Origin: Salegentibacter echinorum
GTDB lineage: Bacteria; Bacteroidota; Bacteroidia; Flavobacteriales; Flavobacteriaceae
Direction: 5' to 3'
Length of the DNA stretch: 64,000 nucleotides
NCBI RefSeq assembly: GCF_900129445.1
Contig: NZ_FQVT01000004.1
Location: 310,001-374,000 of the forward strand
This document shows, piece by piece, positions 25,665-35,652 of this stretch. The first letter of the stretch is position 1. Each line of letters starts with the position of its first letter. Position numbers and translations under genes: made by a program. The notes under the pieces are model-generated. The model worked only from the letters and a program-made list of their open reading frames with translations, did no database searches and was not told the origin of the DNA.

Positions 25665-28118
25665 TTATTCTTTTACTTTTTCCGAAGTATTAATATTCCC
25701 TTCTCTGTTCTTTACATATTTCTCTAACCATTGGTCTTGTTCCCAAAGCACGTGCAAAACAGATTCTTTAGCGCTATAGCCGTGGCTTTCTTTAGGAAGC
25801 ATTACTAACCTGGCAGTTGCCCCCAAACCTTTTAAAGCATTAAAGTAGCGTTCGCTCTGCATTGGGTAAGTACCGGAATTATTATCGGCTTCCCCGTGAA
25901 TTAAAAGTAAAGGCGTTTTCATTTTGTCGGCGTGCATAAATGGCGACATATTGTAGTAAACGTCGGGAGCTTCCCAATAACTTCTTTCCTCACTTTGAAA
26001 TCCGAAGGGGGTAAGCGTGCGGTTGTAAGCACCACTTCTGGCAATTCCCGCCGCAAAAAGATTGGAATGTGATAGCAAATTAGCCGTCATAAAAGCACCA
26101 TAGCTGTGGCCTCCAACCGCTACACGATCTGTATCAACATAACCCAAATCATCTACTGCATCTATTGCAGCTTTACCATTGGCTACCAATTGTTTTCTAA
26201 AGCTATCATTGGGTTCTTCTTCGCCTTCACCAATAATTGGGAAAGAAGCATCATCTAAAACCACATAACCACGGTTTACCCAATAAATTGGCGAACCATA
26301 GTAGGGATAAGTAAAGTCATTGGCGTTTGAAGTATTTTGAGACGCCGAATTCTTGTCCTTATATTCCCGCGGGTAGGCCCAAATAATCATAGGTAGTTTT
26401 TCCGGATTATTTTTATCGAAATTTGCCGGTAGATAAAGTGTGCCGTTTAATTCCAATCCGTCGTCGCGTTGATAGGTGATTACTTCTTTGCTTACATCTT
26501 CCAGGCTTTTAAAAGGATTTTTAAAACTTGTGATTTGTGTAAGATCTTCATCGTTATCAATATTCCTAATATAGTAGTTGGGGTATTCTGCCGCCGATTC
26601 TATTCTTACCAGGATTTCGCCATCTTCAATTGCCAATGCTTCAATCAAGGTTTCTTTCTTATCGTTGTATTTGGATTGATATAATCTTTCGGTTTCTCCA
26701 TTTTCCAGATCAATTTTATCTACAAATGGAAACTGTCCTTCTTCAGAAAATCCGGCACCTAACAAAAACGCGTTTTCATCTTCCAGTTTTAAAATGCTCT
26801 GGCCAAACTCATTTTTGGTTGTCACGAACCTTCCGGGGTCACTATAGCGATCCTGGTAATTTCTATCAAAAATAACTTCCGGTTTTTCAGAAGCATCTGA
26901 AGGATTAAAAACATAGGTTCTGGTGTTTCGGTTATTCCACCAGTAATCATCGGCTATAGCCATATTATCATTTCCCCAGGTAATACCAGAAAAACGATCT
27001 ATAGTTTTTAGAATAGATTTTCCTTCTCCTTTAAAAGGCGCATTCAGTAGAAAAACCTCATCCCGGTATTCAGCTTCTACCTCGGGTTCACCTTCATCCA
27101 GTGCTTTTACATAAACTAAAGTAGCCGGTTTATCATTACGCCAGCGCATACTTCTTCTACCGGTTTGGGTGGACATAAATCCTTTTGGTAAATCCTCTAA
27201 TAATGGCTCGTCATTTACCTGGTTTACCAATTTTGCATCTTTGGTGTAAACAGTTGTTTCTGAAGGGAACCTATAGTATGGCACCAGGTATGAAAAAGGT
27301 TTTTTTAGATGACTTACCATCACATATTCTCCGTTTGGAGAGAAAGAAACATTTCCAAACATTTTAGGTTCCATCCATTTTTTTGAGGAACCATCTAAAT
27401 TTATTTTTACCAATTCTGCCCTGGCCAATTGCTCGAAGTTATACTCGTCGTTAGGATTTTTAAGAAGATCCTGGTAAGTCCTGTTTTGAGCTTCTTTCCC
27501 GTCACTTACAGAAACGGTAGGTCCCGTGGGAACTGCAGTTTCAGGATTTATCAATTCCTTCCTATCTTCAGGAAGCATTTTTACCAGGATGCTCTTGTTG
27601 TCTTTAAACCAGTTGATCACGTCGCGCATATTAGCGTTAAGTTTAGCATCGGTCAATTTTTTTGCCCGGGCATCCTCAATATTTAACACCCAAAGTTCTA
27701 CACCATTATTTGTTGTATGTGTAAAGGCTATTTTAGACTCATCTGGTGACCAATTAAAATTTGCCAGACGTGGCTCTTCCGGTAATCCCTTTACCTGGGT
27801 GGGAGTTTTGGCGTCTATGGCTTTTACTTTTAAATTATTGTAATACCGGGCACGACTGCTTATGTTGGTCACCGGGTTAATTCTTAAACCTCCCAGCCTA
27901 AGCTCTTCTTCACTAAGCTCGGCGATAGATTTATATTGATCGCGATATAGAAAGATCATCATCTCACCCTCGCTATCTAGAATAGTAGAAGGAGCCAGTG
28001 GTACATCTACCAATTCCAGGATTTCCTGTGGAGGTTTTTGGTACGTAAGATTTTCTTGTGCTAATAAGCCCGAAAAGCTTACAAAAAGGCCTAAAAAGCT
28101 AAATAAAATTTTCTTCAT
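25665..28118 (-). CDS. Secreted S9 (prolyl oligopeptidase family) peptidase
   Basis: Exported serine peptidase of 817 residues. Seen: signal peptide 1-20 (cut after LLA), an N-terminal seven-bladed beta-propeller with WSPDESKIAFTH and FSPNGEYVMVSH repeats, and a C-terminal alpha/beta hydrolase domain with catalytic S672 (GGHSYGAF), D745 (HGEADNNSG) and H779 (KESHGYS). The propeller start (RLGGLRINP) resembles S9D glutamyl endopeptidases rather than DPP4-type enzymes; specificity is not certain. Single gene with a strong terminator. Confidence 0.93.
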   Translation of the reverse strand: MKKILFSFLGLFVSFSGLLAQENLTYQKPPQEILELVDVPLAPSTILDSEGEMMIFLYRDQYKSIAELSEEELRLGGLRINPVTNISSRARYYNNLKVKAIDAKTPTQVKGLPEEPRLANFNWSPDESKIAFTHTTNNGVELWVLNIEDARAKKLTDAKLNANMRDVINWFKDNKSILVKMLPEDRKELINPETAVPTGPTVSVSDGKEAQNRTYQDLLKNPNDEYNFEQLARAELVKINLDGSSKKWMEPKMFGNVSFSPNGEYVMVSHLKKPFSYLVPYYRFPSETTVYTKDAKLVNQVNDEPLLEDLPKGFMSTQTGRRSMRWRNDKPATLVYVKALDEGEPEVEAEYRDEVFLLNAPFKGEGKSILKTIDRFSGITWGNDNMAIADDYWWNNRNTRTYVFNPSDASEKPEVIFDRNYQDRYSDPGRFVTTKNEFGQSILKLEDENAFLLGAGFSEEGQFPFVDKIDLENGETERLYQSKYNDKKETLIEALAIEDGEILVRIESAAEYPNYYIRNIDNDEDLTQITSFKNPFKSLEDVSKEVITYQRDDGLELNGTLYLPANFDKNNPEKLPMIIWAYPREYKDKNSASQNTSNANDFTYPYYGSPIYWVNRGYVVLDDASFPIIGEGEEEPNDSFRKQLVANGKAAIDAVDDLGYVDTDRVAVGGHSYGAFMTANLLSHSNLFAAGIARSGAYNRTLTPFGFQSEERSYWEAPDVYYNMSPFMHADKMKTPLLLIHGEADNNSGTYPMQSERYFNALKGLGATARLVMLPKESHGYSAKESVLHVLWEQDQWLEKYVKNREGNINTSEKVKE

Positions 28119-28255
28119 AAAATGTGGTTTTTAAAAGCTAATAAAAAGTAACTAACAATATTTTTAAGGTTAATCTTTATTATATTGCGTATCAATTTTT
28201 ATTAAATGCTTAAGTTTAAGTAGAATTCGCACTAAATATACTAAAGAAATAGGAT

Positions 28256-29266
28256 ATGTATCAATCTAAAATTGCCGGAGTGGGGAAATATGTTCCCGAA
28301 AATGTGGTCACCAATAATGATTTAGCCGAAATGATGGATACCAATGATGCCTGGATCCAGGAAAGGACCGGCATTAAAGAGCGCCGTCACATTAAAGATG
28401 GGGATGGTAATTCTACTGCAATTATGGGGGTAAAGGCTGCAAAAATTGCTTTAGAACGTGCTAAAGTTAAAAAAGATGATATTGATCTAATCGTTTTTGC
28501 AACTTTAAGTCCAGATTATTATTTTCCCGGATGTGGCGTACAGGTGCAGGAAATGCTCGATATTAAAACCTGTCCCGCTTTAGACGTGAGAAACCAATGC
28601 AGCGGATTTATTTATGGACTCTCCACGGCCGACCAATTTATAAAAACCGGAATGTATAAGAATATTCTGGTGATTGGTAGTGAAAACCACAGCGGCGGGC
28701 TCGATTTTACCACCCGCGGAAGATCTGTTTCGGTAATATTTGGAGATGGTGCAGGAGCTGTAGTACTTACACGAAGCGATAATAAAGAACAAGGTATTCT
28801 TTCCACTCATTTACATTCTGAAGGGAAACACGCTTTGGAGCTTTCGCTCAAAGGACCCAGTACCGAACATTGGGTGCCCGAAATTATTGCTGAAAATCCA
28901 CAGGGGGATGATATTCCTTATTATCCATATATGAACGGTCAATTTGTATTTAAAAATGCTGTGGTTCGTTTTTCTGAAGTAATAATGGAAGGATTAAAAG
29001 CTAATAATTTGGAAGTGAAAGATATTGATATGCTAATTCCGCATCAGGCCAATCTTAGAATTTCTCAATTTATTCAGCAGAAATTTAAACTGAGTAATGA
29101 GCAGGTGTATAACAATATTCAGAAATATGGAAATACCACAGCAGCTTCAATTCCAATAGCGCTTTGTGAAGCCTGGGAAAATGATAAGATTAAAGCGGGT
29201 GACAAAGTGGTGCTCGCCGCTTTTGGTAGCGGATTCACCTGGGCAAGTGCGGTGATAAGTTGGTAA
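28256..29266 (+). CDS. fabH: 3-oxoacyl-ACP synthase III (KAS III)
   Basis: Condensing enzyme that joins an acyl-CoA to malonyl-ACP, starting fatty-acid chains. Seen: catalytic C115 in VRNQCSGFIYGL, H in IPHQANLRISQF (near residue 263) and N in KYGNTTAASIP (near residue 294), plus the C-terminal GSGFTWASAVISW. At 336 residues it is FabH-like, with a short insert near residue 50. It stands apart from other fab genes, so it may be a second, specialised copy; FabH is the best name from sequence alone. Confidence 0.88.
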   Translation: MYQSKIAGVGKYVPENVVTNNDLAEMMDTNDAWIQERTGIKERRHIKDGDGNSTAIMGVKAAKIALERAKVKKDDIDLIVFATLSPDYYFPGCGVQVQEMLDIKTCPALDVRNQCSGFIYGLSTADQFIKTGMYKNILVIGSENHSGGLDFTTRGRSVSVIFGDGAGAVVLTRSDNKEQGILSTHLHSEGKHALELSLKGPSTEHWVPEIIAENPQGDDIPYYPYMNGQFVFKNAVVRFSEVIMEGLKANNLEVKDIDMLIPHQANLRISQFIQQKFKLSNEQVYNNIQKYGNTTAASIPIALCEAWENDKIKAGDKVVLAAFGSGFTWASAVISW

Positions 29267-29603
29267 TCCTTTTAGAGTTTATTCTAAGAAATAGTTGAAA
29301 CACCTGATTGTGTCCATTTTTATTCATAAAATCAAATTCATTAAAAATAAGACCTCACAGGTTTCAAAAACTGTGAGGTCTCTCATAGCTAAGAATTATT
29401 ATATAGCATTTAATACTGAATAAACTTTTAAAAATAATACTACTTAAGGATATTCAGATCATGTTTTCTTATTGGAAAACGCTTCATGGATTTCAAAAAC
29501 CAAAGTATAATGTAAGGAATTTGGGGATGCTTTTATGACTTAAAATGGGAATAGGTGTTTTTTATAAATGGTATTACTCTTTTCAGCTATTCTGTAATAA
29601 AAA
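29267..29603. other. Intergenic gap
   Basis: 337 bp with only the hairpin at 29351-29380. I see nothing else in it. Confidence 0.5.
29351..29380. terminator. Hairpin after the KAS III gene
   Basis: GACCTCACAG and CTGTGAGGTC form a perfect 10-bp stem around GTTTCAAAAA. The 3' side on the minus strand is T-rich (TTATTTTTAA), so it may serve either strand. It lies 85 bp beyond the fabH stop. Confidence 0.6.
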
Positions 29604-29804
29604 TTACATCTTTTTAAAATATCTAAACAGGTCATAAATTCCAAAAACGATAAACCCAATTGCTAATACCGAACCAAAATTATCGGTTTCCACAGCGGTT
29701 AAATGGGAATAGAGTCGGTAGCTACCGTAACCCAGAAATAATATTCCTAAAATTAAATACCATTTATTCCGCCGTCCATCTTTTTTCCCTTGTTGGTCAC
29801 TCAT
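29604..29804 (-). CDS. Small membrane protein
   Basis: 66-residue protein with two hydrophobic helices (about 15-30 and 42-58) around a short polar loop and basic ends; no family recognised. Start chosen at ATG 29804, which overlaps the stop of the upstream DUF2007 gene by eight bases (aat gag tga inside ATGAGTGACC), typical of coupled genes. An upstream in-frame start would add 11 residues and overlap further. Probably a membrane partner of the DUF2007 protein. Confidence 0.65.
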   Translation of the reverse strand: MSDQQGKKDGRRNKWYLILGILFLGYGSYRLYSHLTAVETDNFGSVLAIGFIVFGIYDLFRYFKKM

Positions 29805-30042
29805 TGTTATAATCTTTTGGGAAGGTCGTTTTAGCAATATTCAGGGCTTCGTCGTAGTGGTTTTTTACGACAAAAAGCTGTACCTGCCCGCGCATACCAC
29901 CACCAAAACCGCTTCTTAAACCAGAATCAAAATCATTTCTAACCCGCGACGAGATAGATGCTTTGGCAAAAAGCTCCTGTAAATATTGCACATTGGTTTC
30001 AGAGCCGGTATAGACTCTTTCATATTTTTCATCAGAACTCAT
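29797..30042 (-). CDS. DUF2007 family protein
   Basis: 81-residue soluble protein with a DUF2007-like domain (putative signal-transducing protein). Seen: YTGSETNVQYLQELFAKASI near the start and QLFVVKNHYDEALNI near the end, the beta-alpha-beta pattern of this family. Function unestablished. First gene of a two-gene unit with the overlapping small membrane protein. Confidence 0.75.
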   Translation of the reverse strand: MSSDEKYERVYTGSETNVQYLQELFAKASISSRVRNDFDSGLRSGFGGGMRGQVQLFVVKNHYDEALNIAKTTFPKDYNNE

Positions 30043-30410
30043 AAGTATATCTTTTAGTAAATTCTAAAATACAAATAAGCTGTAAGCTCAAGTTTAGTTT
30101 TATAGAGAAATTAACGTTCTTGATAGGTTAATGCGATAATGTGCTGGTGTGTTAATGTGATGATGGAGTGATTGGTGATTTGTTGATTCGTTAGTTCGAG
30201 AATCGTGATTTGTGATATAAACCCAGAACCAGTAGGCAGGATTCAGTAGGCAGTATTCAGTTGGCAGTCGCAGTAATCAGTTAGCAGTCGCAGTAATCAG
30301 TTGGCAGAACAATTAAACCTCAAACACCAAACATATTCCTAAATTAACTAATTAACATCGACTAATCGAGCAGCCAAACTGAAAACCCACAACTCACAAC
30401 CGATAACAGA
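30043..30410. other. Low-complexity intergenic text (CAGTAGGCAG words)
   Basis: 368 bp without a gene. From about 30221 it is built from repeated words: GTAGGCAGTATTCAGT, TTGGCAGTCGCAGTAATCAG (twice), CAAACACCAAACA, CACAACTCACAACCGATAAC. The same vocabulary recurs at 62618-62890. Confidence 0.75.
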
Positions 30411-31151
30411 TTACGCATTATAATACTTACTTTGCCAAATGGCAGAACTAAAATTCTTTCCTTTTTTAATACCATAAAAAATTGAAAGGCCGGCAACCCA
30501 TTTAAAAATAAAGAAGAAAATTATAAAAAACTGACTGGTTGTTTGGTTTGGTGAGAATAACCCATCTGGGATAGATAAAGCCAGTAGAAAACTTAGAGCT
30601 AATAAAAGCAACACAAAGTTTTCTATATATTTAAAAGGCCACATCATTAATTTTCTAAATGGATGTAGATCATTGCCCCATTTGTGGATGAGATAGTAAT
30701 AATTATTTCCCATTGGTGCCAATAACAAGGGATCATCGGCATTTTCGAGTTTAAAAAGTTTTGCGGGAGCAACAATCTTATAATTCTTAATGGTAATTTG
30801 ATGTTGCTTTTCCAAACTTTTTAATTTAGCAATTGCTTCATAAGGAATCTCACCTTTAAAATAGCTACTATCTAAAAATCTTAGTCTATAGTTAACGCAA
30901 ATTTTTTCAATATCAGAAAGATGAAAAATCCTATCGGTTTCCAATAAATCTAATTGAAAATGGTTATTGCCATTGCCGCCATTTTTAATTTCATCTAAAA
31001 TAAGCGCTTCTTTGTCCTGTTCCTTTTCAAAAATCTCGGCTACCTGGGACATTATATTTTTAGATGGAACTCTTTTATTACGGGTTTTGTGTAATTTGAC
31101 TTCTAAATTTGTGCGTCTCAACTTCAACTTCATATTCTTTTTCTTTAGCAT
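30411..31151 (-). CDS. Conserved hypothetical membrane protein
   Basis: 246-residue protein with no family I recognise. Seen: a basic N-terminus (first 30 residues rich in K/R), a soluble middle with YYYLIHKWGNDLHPFRK just before the membrane part, and three hydrophobic segments in the last 80 residues (about 172-190, 208-226, plus a short one). Start at ATG 31151; ATG 31133 is an alternative that drops six residues. It lies alone between two gaps. Confidence 0.7.
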   Translation of the reverse strand: MLKKKNMKLKLRRTNLEVKLHKTRNKRVPSKNIMSQVAEIFEKEQDKEALILDEIKNGGNGNNHFQLDLLETDRIFHLSDIEKICVNYRLRFLDSSYFKGEIPYEAIAKLKSLEKQHQITIKNYKIVAPAKLFKLENADDPLLLAPMGNNYYYLIHKWGNDLHPFRKLMMWPFKYIENFVLLLLALSFLLALSIPDGLFSPNQTTSQFFIIFFFIFKWVAGLSIFYGIKKGKNFSSAIWQSKYYNA

Positions 31152-31368
31152 CTCGCACTAAATTAAATAATTAGGATGATTCCTGCAATCAATTTTTCTG
31201 TTAGATGCATATATTTTTCATGAAAAGCGACTACTAAGCACTTCAGAATCTGGCGTCTAAGCCTTTAAAGCTGTTTTAAAGTGTCCTATGCTGTTAATTA
31301 AATCTCAAAAGTTAAATGAAACTTTTTTTATTCTCCTGTAAATATTATTTTCAGAAAAATCTAATTTT

Positions 31369-31953
31369 ATGAAAGAAGTAAAACTAGCAATTGTATTATT
31401 TATTGCAGGCACAGTAATGATTTCCTGCGGTTCAGGTAGCGATATTTCAAAAGAATCGGCTAAAAAGCTTAAGCGGTACAATACTTATTCTTATTTGCCC
31501 GATAAAGATACTATCGCAACCAAAAAATATGATAATGAACGTATTTATGAGGTGCTTATTTCTACGATTAACAATAATATGGCAGCAGGAGATTTTGCTA
31601 TAGATAATAGGCAGCCAGACGTGCTCATTTATATTCACACGATGTTTGATGAGAAAGTTGAAGTAAATGCGAATCCCGTTTACACTAATTTCTCTTACTA
31701 TCGTCCCGGTTTACATATAGGGTCATATTATGAGGATTATACTTATGATAATTATTTTACCATTCAGCGTATTACGGCCGATGCGGCGATTAAGCAAATA
31801 CCATATAAAGAAAAGTCTATCGTAATAGATTTTATAGACCGCAGAACAAATAAAATTCTTTGGCGAGGTACCGCCAATGAGAAAATAGGATCCCGTAGAA
31901 TGGAAAAGGATTTAAGAAACTATGTAGATGAGATTTTTAAGAAATTTCCATAA
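31369..31953 (+). CDS. DUF4136 lipoprotein
   Basis: Probable outer-membrane or periplasmic lipoprotein of 194 residues. Seen: SPII lipobox ISCG (Cys20), then a DUF4136 domain with YLPDKDTIATKKYDNERIYE and KEKSIVIDFIDRRTNKILWRG near the C-terminus. DUF4136 proteins are widespread and uncharacterised. Single gene facing pheT, with a shared bidirectional terminator. Confidence 0.88.
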   Translation: MKEVKLAIVLFIAGTVMISCGSGSDISKESAKKLKRYNTYSYLPDKDTIATKKYDNERIYEVLISTINNNMAAGDFAIDNRQPDVLIYIHTMFDEKVEVNANPVYTNFSYYRPGLHIGSYYEDYTYDNYFTIQRITADAAIKQIPYKEKSIVIDFIDRRTNKILWRGTANEKIGSRRMEKDLRNYVDEIFKKFP

Positions 31954-31972
31954 TTTCTTTTAAATGAATATG

Positions 31973-32008
31973 AAAATGGCTGTTTAATTTAGGTTAAACA
32001 GCCATTTT
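31973..32008. terminator. Bidirectional terminator, DUF4136 / pheT
   Basis: AAAATGGCTGTTTAA and TTAAACAGCCATTTT form a 15-bp stem around a short loop. It lies between the convergent stops at 31953 and 32021. Confidence 0.9.
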
Positions 32009-32020
32009 ATTTCTTCTGAA

Positions 32021-34447
32021 TTATCTCAATTCTGCCTGCAGTTCTTTCTCAAAACTTTGTTGCAGCTTTTTCATCATTTTATCAACCTGTTTATCGGTTA
32101 AGGTTTTGTTTTCATCCTGAAACATAAAACTTACCGCATAACTCTTTTTACCTTCCGGTAGGTTTTCTCCTCTATAAACATCAAAAAGCGAAACTTCTTT
32201 TAATAGTCTTTTTTCCGTTTTAAGGGCAATTTGCTCAATCTCTTCATAAGAAACGCCATTATCCAATAACAACGCAAAATCTCTTCTTATACCGGGATAC
32301 TTAGGAATTTCTTTAAAGCCCACTTTTCGGGATTTGATTACTTCTAACATCGCGTCCCAGTTAAAATCGGCATAAAGCACTTCCTGTTCAATGTCAAAAT
32401 GCTTTAATATTTTTTTACGTATTACACCAAAGGAAACTAAATTGCTTTTTGCTGAATAGAAAATAAGCCCTTCAGAAAAGACGTCAGATTTTACCGGTGC
32501 CGGTTTTAAATCTGTAATTCCCAGTCTTGAAAAAATCGCAGTGATTATTCCTTTTAAAAAGAAAAAATCGGTCTTTGTAGGTTCATTATTCCAGTTTTCG
32601 GCTTTGCGGTTACCACTTATAAAAATAGAAAGATGTTTATTTTCAACCCTGCTTCCATTAAAATCGTGATAGGTTTTTCCGAATTCAAATAACTTTAAAT
32701 TACTTCTTTTTCTATTAATATTATAGCTTACCGACTCCAGTCCCGAATAAAGCATGGATTGTCTTAAAACAGATAAATCCTGACTTAACGGATTGAGCAT
32801 TTTTACATGTTGGGAAGCATTGGTTTGCTCACTTAATTCTGAATAAAGGGGAGAGGTTAGCGAATTGGCCATAGTCTCATAAAAACCCTGTCCCACCAGT
32901 TGATTGGCGATTAAATTTTGCAGTTTGTAATCTTCAAATTTTGATGAGATGGATACCGAAGCATTTAGTTTATCGCTAAACTCAATATTGTTATAACCAT
33001 AAACCCTTAAGATCTCTTCAATTACATCTGCTTCCCGCTGCACATCTACGCGATAAGCTGGAATAGTTAGGCCCATCCCTGTTTCGGTAACATTGTTTAC
33101 CCTAATTTCCAGGGAAGCCAAAATAGACTTAATCGTTTCTTCCTGCAGGTTTTCCCCAATTAGTTTATTCACCTTATCGAAGGTTAAGAAAACCTGGAAA
33201 TCTTCAATTTTTTTTGGATAAAAATCATCTATATCACTGGTGATTTCCCCGCCTGCAATTTCCTTAATTAAAAGAGCGACGCGTTTTAAGGCATACTCAG
33301 TAATATTTGGATCTATACCACGCTCGAACCTAAAGGAGGCATCAGTGCTCAAACCGTGCCTTTTAGCTGTTTTTCTAACACTTACCGAATTAAAATAGGC
33401 GCTTTCCAAAAAGATTTGCGTGGTTGCGGTAGTTACTCCACTATTGGCGCCTCCAAAAACGCCAGCAATACATAAGGGTTTGTCTGCATCACAAATCATA
33501 AGGTCTTCTTCGTGCAGCTCGCGTTCCACATCATCTAGAGTGGTGAATTTAGTGCCTTTTTCCAGGGTTTTCACTTGAATTTGATTTCTGGAGATTTTGG
33601 CAGCATCAAACGCATGTAGTGGCTGTCCCAATTCATGCATCACATAATTGGTAGCATCTACTACGTTATTTTTAGGGCCAATACCAATGGCTTTTAACCT
33701 GTTTTGTAACCATTTTGGGGATTCTTCGATTTTTAAACCAGACATAGTTACCCCGCAATATCGTGGTGCCAGGGAAGAATCTTCTACCTTAATTTGTATT
33801 TTAAGGCTTCTGTTATCTACGTGAAAACTACTTACTGAAGGTGTGATAAGTTCCAGGTTTTTTCCCTGCTGGGTGTAACCGGCTTTAATATCCCGGGCAA
33901 CGCCCCAATGGCTCATAGCATCGGCGCGGTTTGGTGTTAGCCCAATTTCATAAACTTTGTCATTTTCAATTTCAAAAATATCGGCTACGGGAGTCCCGGG
34001 AACAAGATCGTCTTGCATTACCATAATACCTTCGTGACTTTCTCCCAGTCCCAATTCTTTTTCAGAACAAATCATCCCATAACTGGCTTCTCCTCTAAGT
34101 TTACCTTTTTTAATAGGCCATTCTTTCCCCGTTTCATCATAAAGGGTAGTGCCAATGGTTGCCACAGGAACTTTTTGGCCCGCTGCAATATTTGGCGCAC
34201 CACAAACAATTTGAACCTGCTCCCCGTTACCAAGATCTACAGTAGTAAGCTGTAATTTATCTGCATTGGGATGTTTTTTACACTCCAGTACGTGACCCAC
34301 AACAATGCCCTCCAGGCCCCCTTTTATACTCTGAAAACCTTGCAAACCTTCTACCTCTAACCCCAGATCGGTTAGTAATTCCCCCGTTTCTTCGGAAGCC
34401 TCCGGTAGTTTTATAAATTGCTTAAGCCAGTTATATGAAATTTTCAT
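32021..34447 (-). CDS. pheT: Phenylalanine--tRNA ligase, beta subunit
   Basis: Beta subunit of the alpha2-beta2 enzyme that charges tRNA-Phe. Seen in order: N-terminal EMAP/OB tRNA-binding domain (VVGHVLECKKHPNADKLQL near residue 50), B3/B4 editing domain, B5 domain (VLRVYGYNNIEF), the aminoacylation-like core and C-terminal FDX-ACB anticodon domain (FKEIPKYPGIRRDFALLLD). 808 residues is normal. No pheS next to it in this window, as is usual in Flavobacteriia. Confidence 0.96.
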   Translation of the reverse strand: MKISYNWLKQFIKLPEASEETGELLTDLGLEVEGLQGFQSIKGGLEGIVVGHVLECKKHPNADKLQLTTVDLGNGEQVQIVCGAPNIAAGQKVPVATIGTTLYDETGKEWPIKKGKLRGEASYGMICSEKELGLGESHEGIMVMQDDLVPGTPVADIFEIENDKVYEIGLTPNRADAMSHWGVARDIKAGYTQQGKNLELITPSVSSFHVDNRSLKIQIKVEDSSLAPRYCGVTMSGLKIEESPKWLQNRLKAIGIGPKNNVVDATNYVMHELGQPLHAFDAAKISRNQIQVKTLEKGTKFTTLDDVERELHEEDLMICDADKPLCIAGVFGGANSGVTTATTQIFLESAYFNSVSVRKTAKRHGLSTDASFRFERGIDPNITEYALKRVALLIKEIAGGEITSDIDDFYPKKIEDFQVFLTFDKVNKLIGENLQEETIKSILASLEIRVNNVTETGMGLTIPAYRVDVQREADVIEEILRVYGYNNIEFSDKLNASVSISSKFEDYKLQNLIANQLVGQGFYETMANSLTSPLYSELSEQTNASQHVKMLNPLSQDLSVLRQSMLYSGLESVSYNINRKRSNLKLFEFGKTYHDFNGSRVENKHLSIFISGNRKAENWNNEPTKTDFFFLKGIITAIFSRLGITDLKPAPVKSDVFSEGLIFYSAKSNLVSFGVIRKKILKHFDIEQEVLYADFNWDAMLEVIKSRKVGFKEIPKYPGIRRDFALLLDNGVSYEEIEQIALKTEKRLLKEVSLFDVYRGENLPEGKKSYAVSFMFQDENKTLTDKQVDKMMKKLQQSFEKELQAELR

Positions 34448-34556
34448 GTTTTCGTATTTTCAATTCGCAAAGATAGTATTACGAATAGTTTTGGCATAAT
34501 TGAAATTTTAATTTTTATCGGTTGTAGTTTAATAAAGTTATTATAGTTGTAATTAG

Positions 34557-34664
34557 CTCATTCCAAGGTAGGAGGGATCTCAGTAAAAGGAGAGATTCTT
34601 CGTTCCGCAAGCTCCACTCTGAATGACATTCGTACTGTCATTCCGACGAAGGAGGAATCTCCTG
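34557..34664 (+). repeat. Array repeat copy plus an extra left arm
   Basis: A degenerate unit ends GAATGACA at 34628. After an 7-bp gap (TTCGTAC) a second left arm runs TGTCATTCCGACGAAGGAGG from 34636 and breaks off at about 34664, four bases before the palindromic repeat. Confidence 0.8.
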
Positions 34665-34667
34665 GAC

Positions 34668-34692
34668 GTTTACTCGATAATCGAGATTTAAA
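34668..34692. repeat. Dispersed palindromic repeat CTCGATAATCGAG, copy 2
   Basis: Core at 34673-34685 with the shared flanks TTTA and ATTTAAA. Confidence 0.85.
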
Positions 34693-34914
34693 CTGATAGA
34701 AAATAGCAGTGATGCTTACTGTCGCTAGATTTATAAAATCGATTCTATGTGTTGCATTGCGGAATATTCCAACATAGTTGATTATTCAAAAATTAAAACT
34801 TGTTATTTCTGAAGATGATAATCGAAAAAAGTATAATTCGGAAAATCTGTAACATCCAGGTATCTACGTCGTACTTATAGTAGTAGATAAATTTATCCTG
34901 AATAATTTGATGCT

Positions 34915-35550
34915 ATGAAAAAAATACTAATCTTCGCTTTATTAATTATCACTGTACTCTTTTCTTACCTGGTAAGCTGGTCTGAGTGGTTGTTACTTAC
35001 CGTTTTATTTTTGGGCTTAGTTTTCCTAATAATTCTGGGTTTAATAAGAATATTCCGGAAGTCTAAAAAAATCCTTTTTCAATCGGCAATTCTTCTAATT
35101 GGAATATGTCTAATCGGGATTTTTGCTGGTTTGTTTAGGCCTTATGAACCAGCGCTTCTAAAATCTGGAACAATTAGTGAACAATTGGAATATGCATACA
35201 AAACAGATCAAAGTGACCGGAAGCAATTAAGATCTTTTATCCCCATGTTTAGTAAACTGCAGGAAAGAGATGTTTTGCGGCTGGAAAAAGTAAAGCAAAT
35301 TAACGCCGAAGGAGAGCTCACAAAATCCAGAGATAAATTTCACAGCGCTTTTATTTATCATCACAGCGATAATAGCGCTGATTATAAAATGGCTTCAAAA
35401 CTGGCCGCAGCAGCAGCGAAAGATGAGGGATTACAGAACGATTACCAGGTGCAATGGCTACGAAAAGCCGCTTATGACAGGTGGATGGTTTCTCAGGAAA
35501 AACCCGAAAAATACAACACTCAAAATAAATTTAGTATTGAGATTAAATAA
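34915..35550 (+). CDS. Hypothetical membrane protein
   Basis: 211-residue protein, no family recognised. Seen: three hydrophobic helices in the first 80 residues (about 4-22, 25-45, 58-77) and a soluble, mostly helical C-terminal domain of about 130 residues (KLQERDVLRLEKVKQINAE; SKLAAAAAKDEGLQ). No catalytic motif seen. Between pheT and recG, transcribed alone on the plus strand. Confidence 0.65.
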   Translation: MKKILIFALLIITVLFSYLVSWSEWLLLTVLFLGLVFLIILGLIRIFRKSKKILFQSAILLIGICLIGIFAGLFRPYEPALLKSGTISEQLEYAYKTDQSDRKQLRSFIPMFSKLQERDVLRLEKVKQINAEGELTKSRDKFHSAFIYHHSDNSADYKMASKLAAAAAKDEGLQNDYQVQWLRKAAYDRWMVSQEKPEKYNTQNKFSIEIK

Positions 35551-35652
35551 AAAATTGGGATTTTTAACCGGAGTTTGAGAAATATTTACAGAAAAGTGAT
35601 TCTTGATTCTTATGTCTTTGTTCTATTATCTTGTCTCTTGTCTTCCGCTTCT

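Larger units (their letters stand above)
34448..34914. other. Intergenic gap holding two repeat families
   Basis: 467 bp without a gene. Contains a copy of the array repeat at about 34557-34628, an extra left arm at 34636-34664, and the CTCGATAATCGAG palindrome at 34673-34685, packed end to end. Confidence 0.7.
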